Positions 1-10,250 of a stretch of 64,000 nucleotides of DNA are shown here, piece after piece. Position 1 is the stretch's first letter. Every line of letters starts with the position of its first letter. The translations under genes were made by a program, and so were the position numbers. The stretch covers positions 85,631,501 to 85,695,500 of the forward strand of contig NC_088915.1 of assembly GCF_963576675.1 (NCBI RefSeq), written 5' to 3'. Source of the stretch: Euphorbia lathyris (taxonomy: Eukaryota > Streptophyta > Magnoliopsida > Malpighiales > Euphorbiaceae). Below the pieces are notes generated by a model. It saw nothing but the letters and a program-made list of their open reading frames with translations. It searched no databases and was not told where the DNA came from.

Positions 1-2
1 AT

Positions 3-3000
3 GGTGGAGCACCATATGACGAGGATAGTGCCAAAGAGACCGGAGAAGGGTCGTCTCGGACTATCGTGCCTAATTTGGGTTTGTTCAGTGGAGGAAGGGA
101 TCCCGAAGTGCACTTGCGTGAGTATATGCACGACATGTTTATTGAATCCTTCGGGGTAGATCAAATTGCTCAGTGGTTCCACCATTCACTGGTAGGTGAG
201 CCTTTGCAATGGTTCCATTCATTGCCCGACTCTTGCAAGCACGATTGGGATCGGTTGTCGGATTTGTTTCTTGAAAAGTATCAGAGAGCTGAGGATAGAG
301 CCGTGGAGCACTTTGCAATGCAGATTGGACCCATCAAGCGTCCATTGCCAAGGGTGAGCAAGTATAACGGCAATAAGGACCCTATGGAGCACCTTCACTT
401 CTATTTGTCGGCCATGACAGCCTTGGGTTTCAAAGAGGAAGAGATCACTAACTTGTTTTGTAATTCATTGATGGGTGAACCGCTGATGTGGTACATGTCG
501 CTGCCGATGTATGTTAAGACCGATTGGGCAGCTATGACGAAGAGATTTATCAAGGAATATACGGTATGGATGCTAGCAGAGCAAATTCCTGATTCCCCGT
601 CTTACCAAACACCTGATGCGGTGTTAGCAATGCCTAGGTATGGTGGATACCGGGATCCTGTAGAGCATGCGAGGATATTCCGCGATCATATGTATAACGC
701 TGGATTCCCACAGTGTGAGTTGCATGAACATTTTCCAGAAACCTTGATGGGAGAAGCCTTATTGTGGCATCAGGGTCTGTCAGAGGAAGAGATGTGCCAT
801 TGGATACCGCTCCGAAATGCCTTTGTGGCGAGATATGAAATGTACATTCCATGGACGGGATCCCTGGATGATCTGGACAAGATTAGGCAATTCCCCGAGG
901 AACATTTTGTGGATTATGCTAGAAGGTGGAGGCACCGTTATGAGCAGTGTAATGAGACAATGAGTGATAAGGTGCAGCTTATGTGCATACAACAAGGCGC
1001 TATTCCGTTGGCCGCAAGAAGAATGAGTAGAGTGTCCCTCCGTGACTATGATGAGTTGATAGGTTGGGCCTTGTATGGATCGGCGGATCCCTTTTTCCTG
1101 AATCCGAGTGTTCCTCACGTCATGGATTTAATGGTCGTAGACATCTGGGCGAGTTCCTCGGACGAGGAGGATGCCAATCGGAAGATCCCTATCAACATTT
1201 GGGACGAGTCGGATGACGAGCCGGAAGTTGCGGTGATAACGAGATCAGGTCGTGTGGCCGAGGGAAAGGCACCAATGGTAGAGACTGAGATTGGAGAAGG
1301 TTCAGCTCCTAAGCCCGACGACCAAGTTCTTGAACAGTTGAAGAAGACGCAAGCTAAGTCTACGGTCTGGGAAGTTTTATGCCATTCTAAGTACCATCGT
1401 GAGAACCTGATGAAGGAGTTACAGAATTTGGTGATCTCCACCGACACTGAGTCGGCAGCGCTAGTAGGGGCAATAATGGCCCGAAAGAAGACTGAGATTA
1501 CGTTTACCGACGAGGATCTCCCAGAAGAGGGGAAGGCTCACAACAAGCCATTATATATCCGAGCGGAAATTAACGGGAAGAAGACTAGCTGTGTTATGGT
1601 CGATGATGGATCGGCCATTAATGTTTGTCCTTTGAAGCTCTTGTCCAAGTTAGGAGTGGAGAGAGGAGATTTAACAGCTTCTGAAACAGTGATCAGAGCA
1701 TACGATGACAGCCGTAGGCATATTGAAGGAGTTTTCAAGGCCAAGTTGAAAGTGGGGCCGCACGAGGAAGAAACTGAGTTCACAGTGTTGGATATCCCAG
1801 TAACTTTTGCTGTGTTGTTGGGACGCCCTTGGTTCCACAAGCTGGGAGGTGTGCCCTCCACGCTCCACCAAATGATTAAGTTCCCCTTCGGGGAGGAGAT
1901 AGTTACAATTAGATCTGAAAAACTGAGCTCGGTGGCAGCATTGGGAATTGAGCCTCAACTTTTCTCCGGATTCCAAGTCTCTAGGATTTACGAGTCGAGC
2001 ATGACCACCGATGTGGTGAAGATGATGAAAGGAGGTTTCATCCCGGGAATGGGCTTAGGAGCACACCATCAAGGGTTGTCGGAGTTTCCGGATTTTAAGA
2101 GTCAGAAAACCCGGAGGGGTTTGGGATATGAGCAGGGGAGTCCATCCAACATGAGTGCAGAAGGGAAAATAGGCTTGAGGAAGCATTTTGTAAGCGAGGG
2201 GCATGGAAGGCCATATTCGGGAACGTTCGAGTCGTGGACTAGCACGGAAGGAAAGATTCTGCCAGGGTTTGAAATCTTCAATGATGTCGCCGACTGGGGC
2301 AAAGGAAAGGCAAGCTGCTTTGTCGAGGAGATCATGATGCTGGATTCAAATGCCGAGGAGCAGGTCATTACCATTGAAGCGGCTACAGGAGCTGAAATTG
2401 AGCCTAGTACCTCGAGAGTATATGAGAAGTCCGAAGATATTAAGGATGAAAATTGTATTACTGCTTTGTTTGAGTCTGATGATGTAATCACCCACGCTAT
2501 CAATGAAATGAATTCTGATTTTGCTTACTTGCTTGATGTTGATCATGATCATTCCATGCATTCTCATTCATATAACATGCCTACATTTGAAATCAATACA
2601 ATAGAAATGTCAACTTTCAATCTTGGTACGGATGAAAATCCTAAACTTATACAAATTGCTCAAGAATTAACTATTGAAGAGAGAAAAGAATTTGAGAGAA
2701 TAATTAAAAAATACGAAATTGTATTCGCGTGGACATACGAAGACATGCCTGGAATCGATCAATCAATCGTAACTCACCGTATTCCAACATATCCCGAGGC
2801 GAGGCCCGTAAAGCAGAAGCTCCGACGTATGAGACCCGAATGGGCAGATAAGATCAGAGAGGAGGTGAAGAAGCAGTTAGAAGCAGGATTCATCGAAGTG
2901 ATCGACTATCCCCCTTGGGTCGCAAATGTAGTGCCCATCGCGAAAAAGGATGGCAAAGTGAGGATGTGCGTGGATTACAGAGATCTTAACAAGGCATGCC

Positions 3001-4988
3001 CCAAGGATGAGTTCGCCTTGCCTCATATCGATGTATTGATCGACAGTGCAGCATCAAGCGTCTTACACACAAATGTGGATGGTTTCATGGGCTACATGCA
3101 AGTTCAGATGGCCGAAAAGCACAAAGCGAAAACCTCGTTCACAACGGAGTGGGGAACATACTGTTACAGAGTGATGCCATTTGGTTTGAAAAATGCCGGG
3201 GCAACCTACCAGCGAATGGCCACAGCCCTGTTCCATGACATGATACACAAGGAGGTAGAAGTCTACGTGGATGATATGATGGTCAAGTCAGAGACAAGAG
3301 AAGGGCATTTTTCCGCCCTCGAGAAGTTTTTGGCCCGAATTGCAGAATTCAAGCTAAGGTTAAACCCGAAGAAGTGCTTTTTCGGCGTTTCGTGGGGGAA
3401 AATCTTAGGCTATGTAATCGGAAATAAGGGAATCGAGGTGGATCCCGATAAAGTGAAGGCTATAAAGGAAATGCCAGCGCCGAGAAATGAGAAGGAAGTA
3501 AGGGGGTTTCTGGGGCAAGTTCAGTATCTCAGTCGGTTCATAGCGAGACTCACCGCAATCTGCGAGCCAATCTTTAAGTTGCTAAGGAAAGACCAACCCG
3601 TCGTTTGGAATGATAAGTGTCAACAAGCGTTGGAGAGCGTCAGGAACTATTTGTCTAATCCGCCAGTGCTGAGACCGCCTAAACTGGGAAAGCCGCTTCT
3701 CCTCTATGTAGCGATTGAAGAGCGATCTATTGGAGCAATGTTGGCTCAAGAGGGAGACACCAGGGTGGAGCACGCGGTGTATTATTTGAGTAAGAAGTTC
3801 CTGGAGTATGAGCTCAAATACAACATGATCGAAAAGACATGTGTGGCAGTGGTGTGGTTGACGAAGAAACTGCGGCACTATTTCCAATCGTATAAAGTGA
3901 TCATTATTTCTCGGATGGACCCCGTGAAGTATCTGTACCGAACTCCATCCTTGACCAGGAAGTTAGCCCGATGGTTGTTGCTTTTGTCCGAGTTTGACAT
4001 TGAATATGTGATGAAGAAGGTTATCAAAGGAAGGGCCGTGGCAGAGTTTCTGGCTAACCAACCCCTGAATGCAGAAGAGGAAGAAGTAAGCTATGATTTC
4101 CCCGATGAACATTTGAACGCAATCGAAGTCATACCATGGAAAATGTTCTTCGATGGAGCGGTTAATTCGAGTGGAGCCGGAGTAGGAGTGCTACTTATCT
4201 CACCGGAAGGAGAAAGAATCCCGATGGCGAAGAAGTTATCCTTCCCCCTTACCAACAATATGGCCGAATACGAAGCATGCATTTATGGTTTGGAGTCATT
4301 AGCAGCACTGGGAGCGTCATATGTCGAAATTTGGGGTGACTCCAAGTTGATCATCGAACAGGCACAAGGAAACTGGGAATTGAGAGAAGAAAGGCTACGT
4401 CCATATCTAGATCAGCTAGAAGGGTTGGCACGAAGATTCAAGGAATGTCGTTTCTATCATATTCCTCGAGCACAGAACCAGGCGGCGGATGCCTTGGCTA
4501 CTTTGGTGTCAGTTTGGGACAACCCCCGGAACCTTGCTTCGAAACCATTGGTATTGAGAAGATCTCACAAACCGTGCTACGAAGACGTAATGCTGTTAGG
4601 GGCAGATGAAAAACCGTGGTATTTCGATATCATGAACTTCATGAAAGATGGAACATATCCGGCAGAGTCGGAACCTAGGGATCAAGCTGTGATTAGAAGG
4701 CTAGCCCGTCAGTTCGTCATCCACAACGACTTGCTTTACAAAAGGCACGTTGATGGATTACAACTAAGATGCTTGGATGCGGGGGAAGCCCGTGAGGTGA
4801 TGGAATCAGTACATTCGGGAATTTGTGGAGCCCATATGGGAGGAGCAGTACTAGCTAAGAAAATTATTGGCAAGGCTTCTATTGGCTCACCATGGAAAGA
4901 GAGTGTAACGAGTATGCGAAGAAATGTCACGATTGTCAAATCCACGGCGATTGCAGTCATCTTCCGGCCATGGAATTACACGTGCTAG
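3..4988 (+). CDS. Gag-pol polyprotein of element 1, 5'-partial, open into the integrase
   Basis: The frame is open from the first bases, so the true start is upstream. Counting residue 1 at nt 66, three capsid-type gag modules lie near residues 1-71, 97-168 and 189-330, each with a DPxxH start, an SLxGEPLxW-like core and a closing W...F...Y. The protease motif DDGS is at nt 1602-1613 and the LLGRPW motif near 1815-1832. A G-patch (GMGLGAHHQG) lies near 2049-2078. RT carries VPIAKKDGKVRMCVDYRDLN near 2931-2990 and the catalytic YVDD at 3264-3275. RT-linked RNase H covers about 3690-4030. A second RNase H covers about 4137-4530, with acidic residues in FFDGA, AEYEA, WGDSKL and AADALA. The integrase zinc-binding start follows. 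The frame is lost by a 1-nt deletion near 4865-4872 compared with elements 3 and 4. Encoded enzymes would act in a cytoplasmic capsid and then the nucleus. Confidence 0.93.
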   Translation, partial: GGAPYDEDSAKETGEGSSRTIVPNLGLFSGGRDPEVHLREYMHDMFIESFGVDQIAQWFHHSLVGEPLQWFHSLPDSCKHDWDRLSDLFLEKYQRAEDRAVEHFAMQIGPIKRPLPRVSKYNGNKDPMEHLHFYLSAMTALGFKEEEITNLFCNSLMGEPLMWYMSLPMYVKTDWAAMTKRFIKEYTVWMLAEQIPDSPSYQTPDAVLAMPRYGGYRDPVEHARIFRDHMYNAGFPQCELHEHFPETLMGEALLWHQGLSEEEMCHWIPLRNAFVARYEMYIPWTGSLDDLDKIRQFPEEHFVDYARRWRHRYEQCNETMSDKVQLMCIQQGAIPLAARRMSRVSLRDYDELIGWALYGSADPFFLNPSVPHVMDLMVVDIWASSSDEEDANRKIPINIWDESDDEPEVAVITRSGRVAEGKAPMVETEIGEGSAPKPDDQVLEQLKKTQAKSTVWEVLCHSKYHRENLMKELQNLVISTDTESAALVGAIMARKKTEITFTDEDLPEEGKAHNKPLYIRAEINGKKTSCVMVDDGSAINVCPLKLLSKLGVERGDLTASETVIRAYDDSRRHIEGVFKAKLKVGPHEEETEFTVLDIPVTFAVLLGRPWFHKLGGVPSTLHQMIKFPFGEEIVTIRSEKLSSVAALGIEPQLFSGFQVSRIYESSMTTDVVKMMKGGFIPGMGLGAHHQGLSEFPDFKSQKTRRGLGYEQGSPSNMSAEGKIGLRKHFVSEGHGRPYSGTFESWTSTEGKILPGFEIFNDVADWGKGKASCFVEEIMMLDSNAEEQVITIEAATGAEIEPSTSRVYEKSEDIKDENCITALFESDDVITHAINEMNSDFAYLLDVDHDHSMHSHSYNMPTFEINTIEMSTFNLGTDENPKLIQIAQELTIEERKEFERIIKKYEIVFAWTYEDMPGIDQSIVTHRIPTYPEARPVKQKLRRMRPEWADKIREEVKKQLEAGFIEVIDYPPWVANVVPIAKKDGKVRMCVDYRDLNKACPKDEFALPHIDVLIDSAASSVLHTNVDGFMGYMQVQMAEKHKAKTSFTTEWGTYCYRVMPFGLKNAGATYQRMATALFHDMIHKEVEVYVDDMMVKSETREGHFSALEKFLARIAEFKLRLNPKKCFFGVSWGKILGYVIGNKGIEVDPDKVKAIKEMPAPRNEKEVRGFLGQVQYLSRFIARLTAICEPIFKLLRKDQPVVWNDKCQQALESVRNYLSNPPVLRPPKLGKPLLLYVAIEERSIGAMLAQEGDTRVEHAVYYLSKKFLEYELKYNMIEKTCVAVVWLTKKLRHYFQSYKVIIISRMDPVKYLYRTPSLTRKLARWLLLLSEFDIEYVMKKVIKGRAVAEFLANQPLNAEEEEVSYDFPDEHLNAIEVIPWKMFFDGAVNSSGAGVGVLLISPEGERIPMAKKLSFPLTNNMAEYEACIYGLESLAALGASYVEIWGDSKLIIEQAQGNWELREERLRPYLDQLEGLARRFKECRFYHIPRAQNQAADALATLVSVWDNPRNLASKPLVLRRSHKPCYEDVMLLGADEKPWYFDIMNFMKDGTYPAESEPRDQAVIRRLARQFVIHNDLLYKRHVDGLQLRCLDAGEAREVMESVHSGICGAHMGGAVLAKKIIGKASIGSPWKESVTSMRRNVTIVKSTAIAVIFRPWNYTC

Positions 4989-5861
4989 CACCTATTTGGC
5001 CATTCGCTGCTTGGGGCATTGACATCATTAGCGAAGTAAGGCCTAATGCTTCAAATGGACATAAGTTTATTGCAGTCGCCATCGATTATTTCACCAAGTA
5101 GGTAGAAGCAGAGTCGTTTAGCAAACTGGGATCCAAGCAGATGAGAAAGTTCATTGAAAAACACTTGATCACCAGGTTCGGAGTGCCTCATCACATGATC
5201 ACAGATAACGGGGTCCAGTTTCAGGGGGAAGTAAGGAATCTTTTCCGAGAATATGGCATTGAACATCACAGGTCTTCTCCGTACCGTCCACAGGCTAATG
5301 GGGCAGTAGAAGCAGCTAATAAGAACCTTAAAAGGATCCTCGTAAAGACGGTAGAATCACATCAGAATTGGCATGAGCACCTCCCTCTCGCGTTGTGGGC
5401 TTATCGCACGACAGTCAGAACCTCGACTGGGGCAACACCATTCTCTTTGGTATATGGCACAGAAGCAGTTTTACCGATTGAGATTGAAAAGCGATCGTTG
5501 AGAATCGCAGTGGAAGCAGAAATTCCCGAGACGGAATGGGTAAAGAGGCGATGCGAGCAGTTGGCTTTAGTTGATGAGAAAAGGATGGAAGCCCTTTACC
5601 ATGTACAGTTGTATCAAAGAAGGATGGCTCGGGCTTTCAATAAAAAAAGTCAAGACCAGCCCCATCAAAGAAGGAGATTTGGTGCTGAAACAGATCCGTG
5701 TGACGCACACCGACCCGAGGGGGAAGTTCAGGCCTAACTGGGAAGGACCATTCGTCGTAAAGAAGATACTAAGCAAAGGAGCGGTGAAGTTAACCACTAT
5801 GGACGGCATGGAGTTCTCCAAACCTACCAATCTGGATAGGCTTAAGAAATACTTTTCGTAA
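4873..5861 (+). pseudogene. Integrase part of element 1 gag-pol, frameshifted and interrupted
   Basis: The integrase continues in a second frame: a zinc-binding CNEYAKKCHDCQ, then core motifs GID, ITDNGVQF and GAVEAANK that supply the D, D and E catalytic acids. A TAG at 5099-5101 replaces the TGG of element 3 (KWVEAE). A further 1-nt change near 5640-5650, in an A-run, moves the last part to another frame, which ends at the TAA before the A-rich tract. The C-terminus (VKKILSKGAVKLTT...LKKYF) resembles the end of Tat integrases and has no chromodomain. The copy cannot make a working integrase without an outside source. Confidence 0.88.
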
Positions 5862-6060
5862 AAAAAAAAAGAGAAAAAAAATAAAGAAAAATTCCCGATA
5901 GGTTAAAAACCCACAAAGGGCGACCTATGCAACAATAAGGGAAATCCCAATGGGTGAAAACCCGAAAGGGCACTCATTTAAAAATTCCGGGATAGTAAAA
6001 GGAGAGAAGAAAAATCGCCGGGATCCGAAACCCGAAAGGCGGGTCCTGGTAACAATAGTT
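5862..6060 (+). repeat. A-rich tract followed by three GAAAACCC-type hairpin units
   Basis: An A/G run directly follows the gag-pol stop. Three short imperfect inverted repeats then lie near 5895-5929, 5948-5979 and 6017-6050. Each has an outer stem that differs between units (ATAGGT/ACCTAT, AATGGGTG/CACTCATT, GGGATCC/GGTCC) and an inner CCC...GGG stem around an A-rich loop. The same units follow pol in element 3 and recur in the non-autonomous element. The changing outer stems with kept pairing suggest RNA structure. Confidence 0.6.
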
Positions 6061-6325
6061 ATAACTTGAGCAATTACAAAAACAATGTATAAGAGACTAA
6101 GTATTTCTGTTGTTTGTAAATAAATAAAGGCATGAATATATTTGACGAGAATGATTGGAATCATCATAATCTACTGAATGCATGGTAATATGAATCACGA
6201 GTTATACATTTCCTATCCTACTTTTCACAAAAAGCCTACCTACTATCCACCCCACTCCCTATACATCAACTATACATCGGAGAAACCCTAATAAAAGCTA
6301 CAAAGCAACAATGAAAGCTACGAGC

Positions 6326-9300
6326 CTAATACGGAGGGAAGTCCCAATAGTTCTCAAAATCTCTCAGGTGAGATGCCCGCTCCGCAGATAGTGTCTCCTC
6401 GGCAGCACGCGCTCTCTCATCAGAAGATCGCGCTCTCTCATCAGAAACCCGTGCTCTCTCATCAGCAGCTAGTGCTCTCTCCTCTGCAGCAAGGCGTCTG
6501 ATCGACTCATCATGCGTCCTCTCCTCGACGGCAAGGCGACCCTCAGTCTCCCGTCGCATCACCCCCGACCAGTGGTTGTTCCTCTCTTGATACACACGAC
6601 CAACTCGGGCATCAGCTTCCCGCACTAGCTCACTCTGTCTCCGCTCATGGGCATGAAGATCACTCTACAAAAAAAACAAACAAAAAACAGATAAGAGGCA
6701 GCATAGGCAAAAACATAAATCATACATACATGCATACATTTCACTACACTAAAGTACAATAATGATACATACCAGGTGGTCGGTGCAGCGCAAGCTGAGG
6801 CAATCTCGTAAGAAGCCAGATAGATCCACGTAGTCTGTACAGGTCTCCCTAGTGGTCAGTGAAGCGTCCAAGGGATCAAACGGGACCCTCGAGGAGAAGA
6901 TAGGAGGGGCCGCCTCAAATCCCGCATAAGGTGTCCCAGACTCGTCATAGCGGATCGTAGCATAATCCCTCCCGTAGCCTGGTATAGGCACGGCTATGGA
7001 CGATCTCTCCGATCGGGCTGCGCTAGAGGACTCGCCGACGAAGTAGGGCTGCTCACGCGCTGGTATCTGAGTCTGAGTGCCATCAAAAAAATCAGATAAG
7101 TGGGCACTCCTCCAAGATCCCTCCTACAAAAAAAACACACAATAAAACCTCCGAGCATATCGTAAATAAAATGAAGGGGGAACGGAATCACTTACCGGAA
7201 CCTCTGCCTGACCAAAGACGGCCTCGACCGCCTCTCTCGAAAACACATCCGCCACTGGATCTACCTCCATCGCTGCCGCCGGGGCATCCCTCGCGCTCAG
7301 TAAAGTAGACAAATAAGGCTCGCGACCCCCGGCGTGAACCCAGACTACTCTACCGACAAAACGACGGGTCAGATCTCGACGAATGGTCGATAAGGGCAGA
7401 GTTCGCACAGCGAACATGGAAACGGGAATCTCCCCCGGCGCCCAGTGAACATCACTCACTCCGGTGATGCCTCGATCTCCCAAATACCACGCCCGCACAC
7501 AAGGGCCGGTGAGCACACACTGCTGCTCCTGGATCATCGATGCGTATGCATAATCAGGGCCGAAGTCAAGATCATCCCACCTGAACTTAATCTAAAGAAA
7601 AATGCACAAAGAGAAAGTCAGAGGGACTCAAACAAAAATCTAGCTTGATTAGGCAACATCTACCTGTCCCAGGGTCAGCGAATTGATCCAATCCAGAAGC
7701 CGCGACAATGTCCGACGCCTCTCGGCGCTCAAGTCAAAATCCTTCCATCGGGTCATGAAGGGCGGTCTCGGTACTCTCGGTCGAGATCGAGACCGGTTGG
7801 GAAGGATGTGTCTCTCGTACGCCCACACCTGCGGTAAAAATGAGGACTAGGAGTGTGAAAAATGCGAAAAAGACAAGGCGGATAAGTCAAGAAGGCGTCA
7901 TGTACCAGCAGGGCAAAGGTATAACCGCCGAAGTCCTTGCGCTTCCGGCAAGTCAGATCCAAGAACTTGTAAAGAAAGGCTAAGCCTGCCCCTGCCCAAT
8001 CATAAGAAGCCGCTGCATCCAGATCGCTAAGTGCCTGAATAAGACCTGCGTGTACCTTCCCGCCCTTCGTGCGGAAGATCGTCTCACTCAGAGCATATAC
8101 TAAGAAACTACGAACTGCCAGGTCGGTAGCGTCAGTCTCGCAGAAATCACGTCTACTCAAGAGGCTTGCGGTAGAGACAAACTTCGCCGGAGTAGACTTG
8201 GCGCATAGACGAACTCCCGGTCCGATCAAGGTAACAAGCCTAGCAGGGTCGACCCGTGGTCGCATCATACCAAAGTGGAAAGGGACGGGAGTGTTGCTCC
8301 CTCGCAATCCTATCAACAGCGAAAAATCTCGAGGCGAGATGGTCATCTCCCCAAAGGAAAGGTGGAAGGTGTGGGTCGAGTCAACCCACCGCTCGTATAA
8401 GGCCCGTAGGCCAAAAGGATCGCATACCCCGTTGGTGCGGGGCAGTGCTACAATAAAGGGCTCGAAGCCCAGCTCGCGCACGCGGGCTCTCGCCGCACGC
8501 CTAGCCTATCGTACCATGAGTGAATCTCGGCGGTGGTCCCCGAAATCTCAATGAACTAAAAAGAACAAGACAAGAAAATTTAAATACGGCTCCTAAATCA
8601 TGCATTTGATAAGAACGCGTCAAGAACGGGTATTCTTTCATTATATAACCTAGAGACATCCGGTCAGTTAGGACCAATTTTCTGTAAAGATCTCTCCTGT
8701 AGGGTCATTCACGTAAGGTTTAGTCAATTCTTTAATCCACCCTCGTCTGCGGTGACGAGGAGCATAGATTAGGTTCTACTATTCACGTGCATTAGCTAAG
8801 TTTTAGTATTAACGTTTTTACTATTCCCGTGCACTATTCACGTTTTTACTATTCACGTCTACTATTCATGTGCATTAGCTAAGTTTTTACTATTCACGTG
8901 TCACTATTCACGTGCACTAGCTAAGTTTTTACTATTCATGTTGCCACTATTCACGTGCGTTAGCTAAGTTTTTATTATTCACGTGCACTATTCACGTTTT
9001 TACTATTCACGTGCATTAGCTAAGTTTTTACTATTCACGTTGTCACTATTCACGTTTTTACTATTCACATCGTTTTTACTGTTAACATGCATAAATTCGT
9101 AGTGTACTATTCACATGCATATAGCGCGCATTCTTACAAAAACAAACAGGTGTTACGTGTAAATAAAGGAATTCACGTTTTCTAGCTAAAGTTCTCTAAG
9201 GCAGTCTAAGAGTTAGTATGCAAATCATGTTCGTATAGGAGTGTTAAATCCTAGAGTTCAAATCAAATAAAAGTGAGAAACCACTTACCTCGTTGCAGCG

Positions 9301-9405
9301 TGTCCTGCTCAAGTGTGTTGTAGGGTCGTGGAAGGTATCCACTCTATCCAGGTTTACATAAACCTCGTCCATGCCTCGGGTGCCATCCCATTCGTCTAAA
9401 TCCAT
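6326..9405 (-). pseudogene. Antisense plant mobile domain (PMD) gene, six exons, one frameshift
   Basis: Exons on the minus strand are 9289-9405, 7906-8555, 7664-7828, 7196-7591, 6773-7123 and 6326-6664. All introns are GT-AG and phase 0, and the protein would be about 670 residues. Exon 1 opens MDLDEWDGTRGMDE. Exon 2 holds the PMD core (ELGFEPFIVALP, HTFHLSFGEMTISPRDFSLL). Exon 6 is a charged helix rich in DERAR repeats and ends at the TAG at 6326-6328. Exon 2 is 650 nt against 651 nt in element 2. The missing base lies near 8499-8534 and breaks the frame between EIHSWY and ARVRELGFE. The gene lies between integrase and 3' LTR, opposite to the element. PMD proteins include Arabidopsis MAIN/MAIL1 and many transposon-borne copies; the role in the element is unknown. 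Exon calls rest on splice motifs and comparison of three copies, not on transcripts. Confidence 0.85.
8800..9115. repeat. ACTATTCACGTG short repeats inside PMD intron 1
   Basis: About twenty imperfect copies of ACTATTCACGT, many extended to CACGTGCA, alternate with TTTTT and TTAGCTAAG spacers. They fill much of the 733-bp first intron of the antisense PMD gene. Many copies contain CACGTG, the plant G-box core. Element 2 has the same array in the same intron. No coding function is seen. Confidence 0.8.
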
Positions 9406-9484
9406 CCCGAGAATAATCCAAATTGAAGTCTAGTGAGAGAAAGAGGAGAGAGAAGGTGTGGGGTTGAAATGAAACCCCACCACC

Positions 9485-9491
9485 TTATATA
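9485..9491 (-). promoter_or_regulatory. TATA box of the antisense PMD gene
   Basis: TATATAA on the minus strand lies about 80 bp upstream of the PMD start codon at 9405, followed by a CT-rich stretch that would be the transcript leader. Element 2 has TATATAA at the equivalent place (19711-19717), again about 80 bp from its ATG. The shared spacing supports a real antisense promoter. The 9406-9840 stretch otherwise shows no gene. Confidence 0.65.
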
Positions 9492-9840
9492 GGAAAAGAG
9501 AATGACATTCCCATAAATAGTGAAAAAAGTACGATTTGACATAAAGGTAAAAAGTAAATAATTAATTACCAGGTGCAAAGACCTCCGATTTGCAGTCCGT
9601 TTCAGCCTGCATTTCTCCCAGACAGTGACTAACATTGTCAAAACATCAATTCCAGACAACAGCTAATTTTTACAGAACAGTGACACCAGTCGAAATACAG
9701 ACGACAGTCAATAGAAAAACAATCAGTAGTCTATTTCATTTCGGACTCAGACGTGTGCCCATCGAATCGTCGAGATGATAGCTCTAGTGAGAAAATACAG
9801 ACAACCGTGTGGTAAGAAAATCCAAAAACAGAACCCGCTT

Positions 9841-10250
9841 TTTTGCCATTTGACTCACGGTCGCAGATCGGAGTTGCTTTTGAGCCATTTGACTCACGGT
9901 CGCAGACCGGAGTTGCTTTTGAGCCATTTTACTCTCGGTCGCAGACCGGAGTTGCTTTTGAGCCATTTGACTCTTGGTCGCAGACCGGAGTTGCTTTTGA
10001 GCCATTTGACTCTCGGTCGCAAACCGGAGTTGCTTTTGAGCCATTTGACTCACGGTCGCAGACCGGAGTCGCTTTTGAGCCATCTGACTCACGGTCGCAG
10101 ACCGGAGTCGCTTTTGAGCCATCTGACTCACGGTCGCAGACCGGAGTTGCTTTTGAGCCATCTGACTCACGGTCGCAGATCGGAGTTGCTTTTGAGCCAT
10201 CTGACTCATGGTCACAGACCGGAGTTGCTTTTGAGCCGTATTTACCTAAG
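9841..10250. repeat. 39-bp minisatellite, type a (about 10 units)
   Basis: Units of 39 bp repeat the pattern TTGAGCCATTTGACTCACGG then TCGCAGACCGGAGTTGCTT. Each unit holds a small inverted repeat, CGGTC gca GACCG. Because 39 is a multiple of three, several frames on both strands stay open and give false repeat proteins such as SQMAQKQLRSATV. The block adjoins type b without a gap. Confidence 0.95.

Noticed and set aside
5571..5861. Chromodomain at the integrase C-terminus
   Set aside because: The end of the integrase in elements 1 and 3 lacks aromatic-cage and chromodomain-like motifs, as expected for Tat-type elements.
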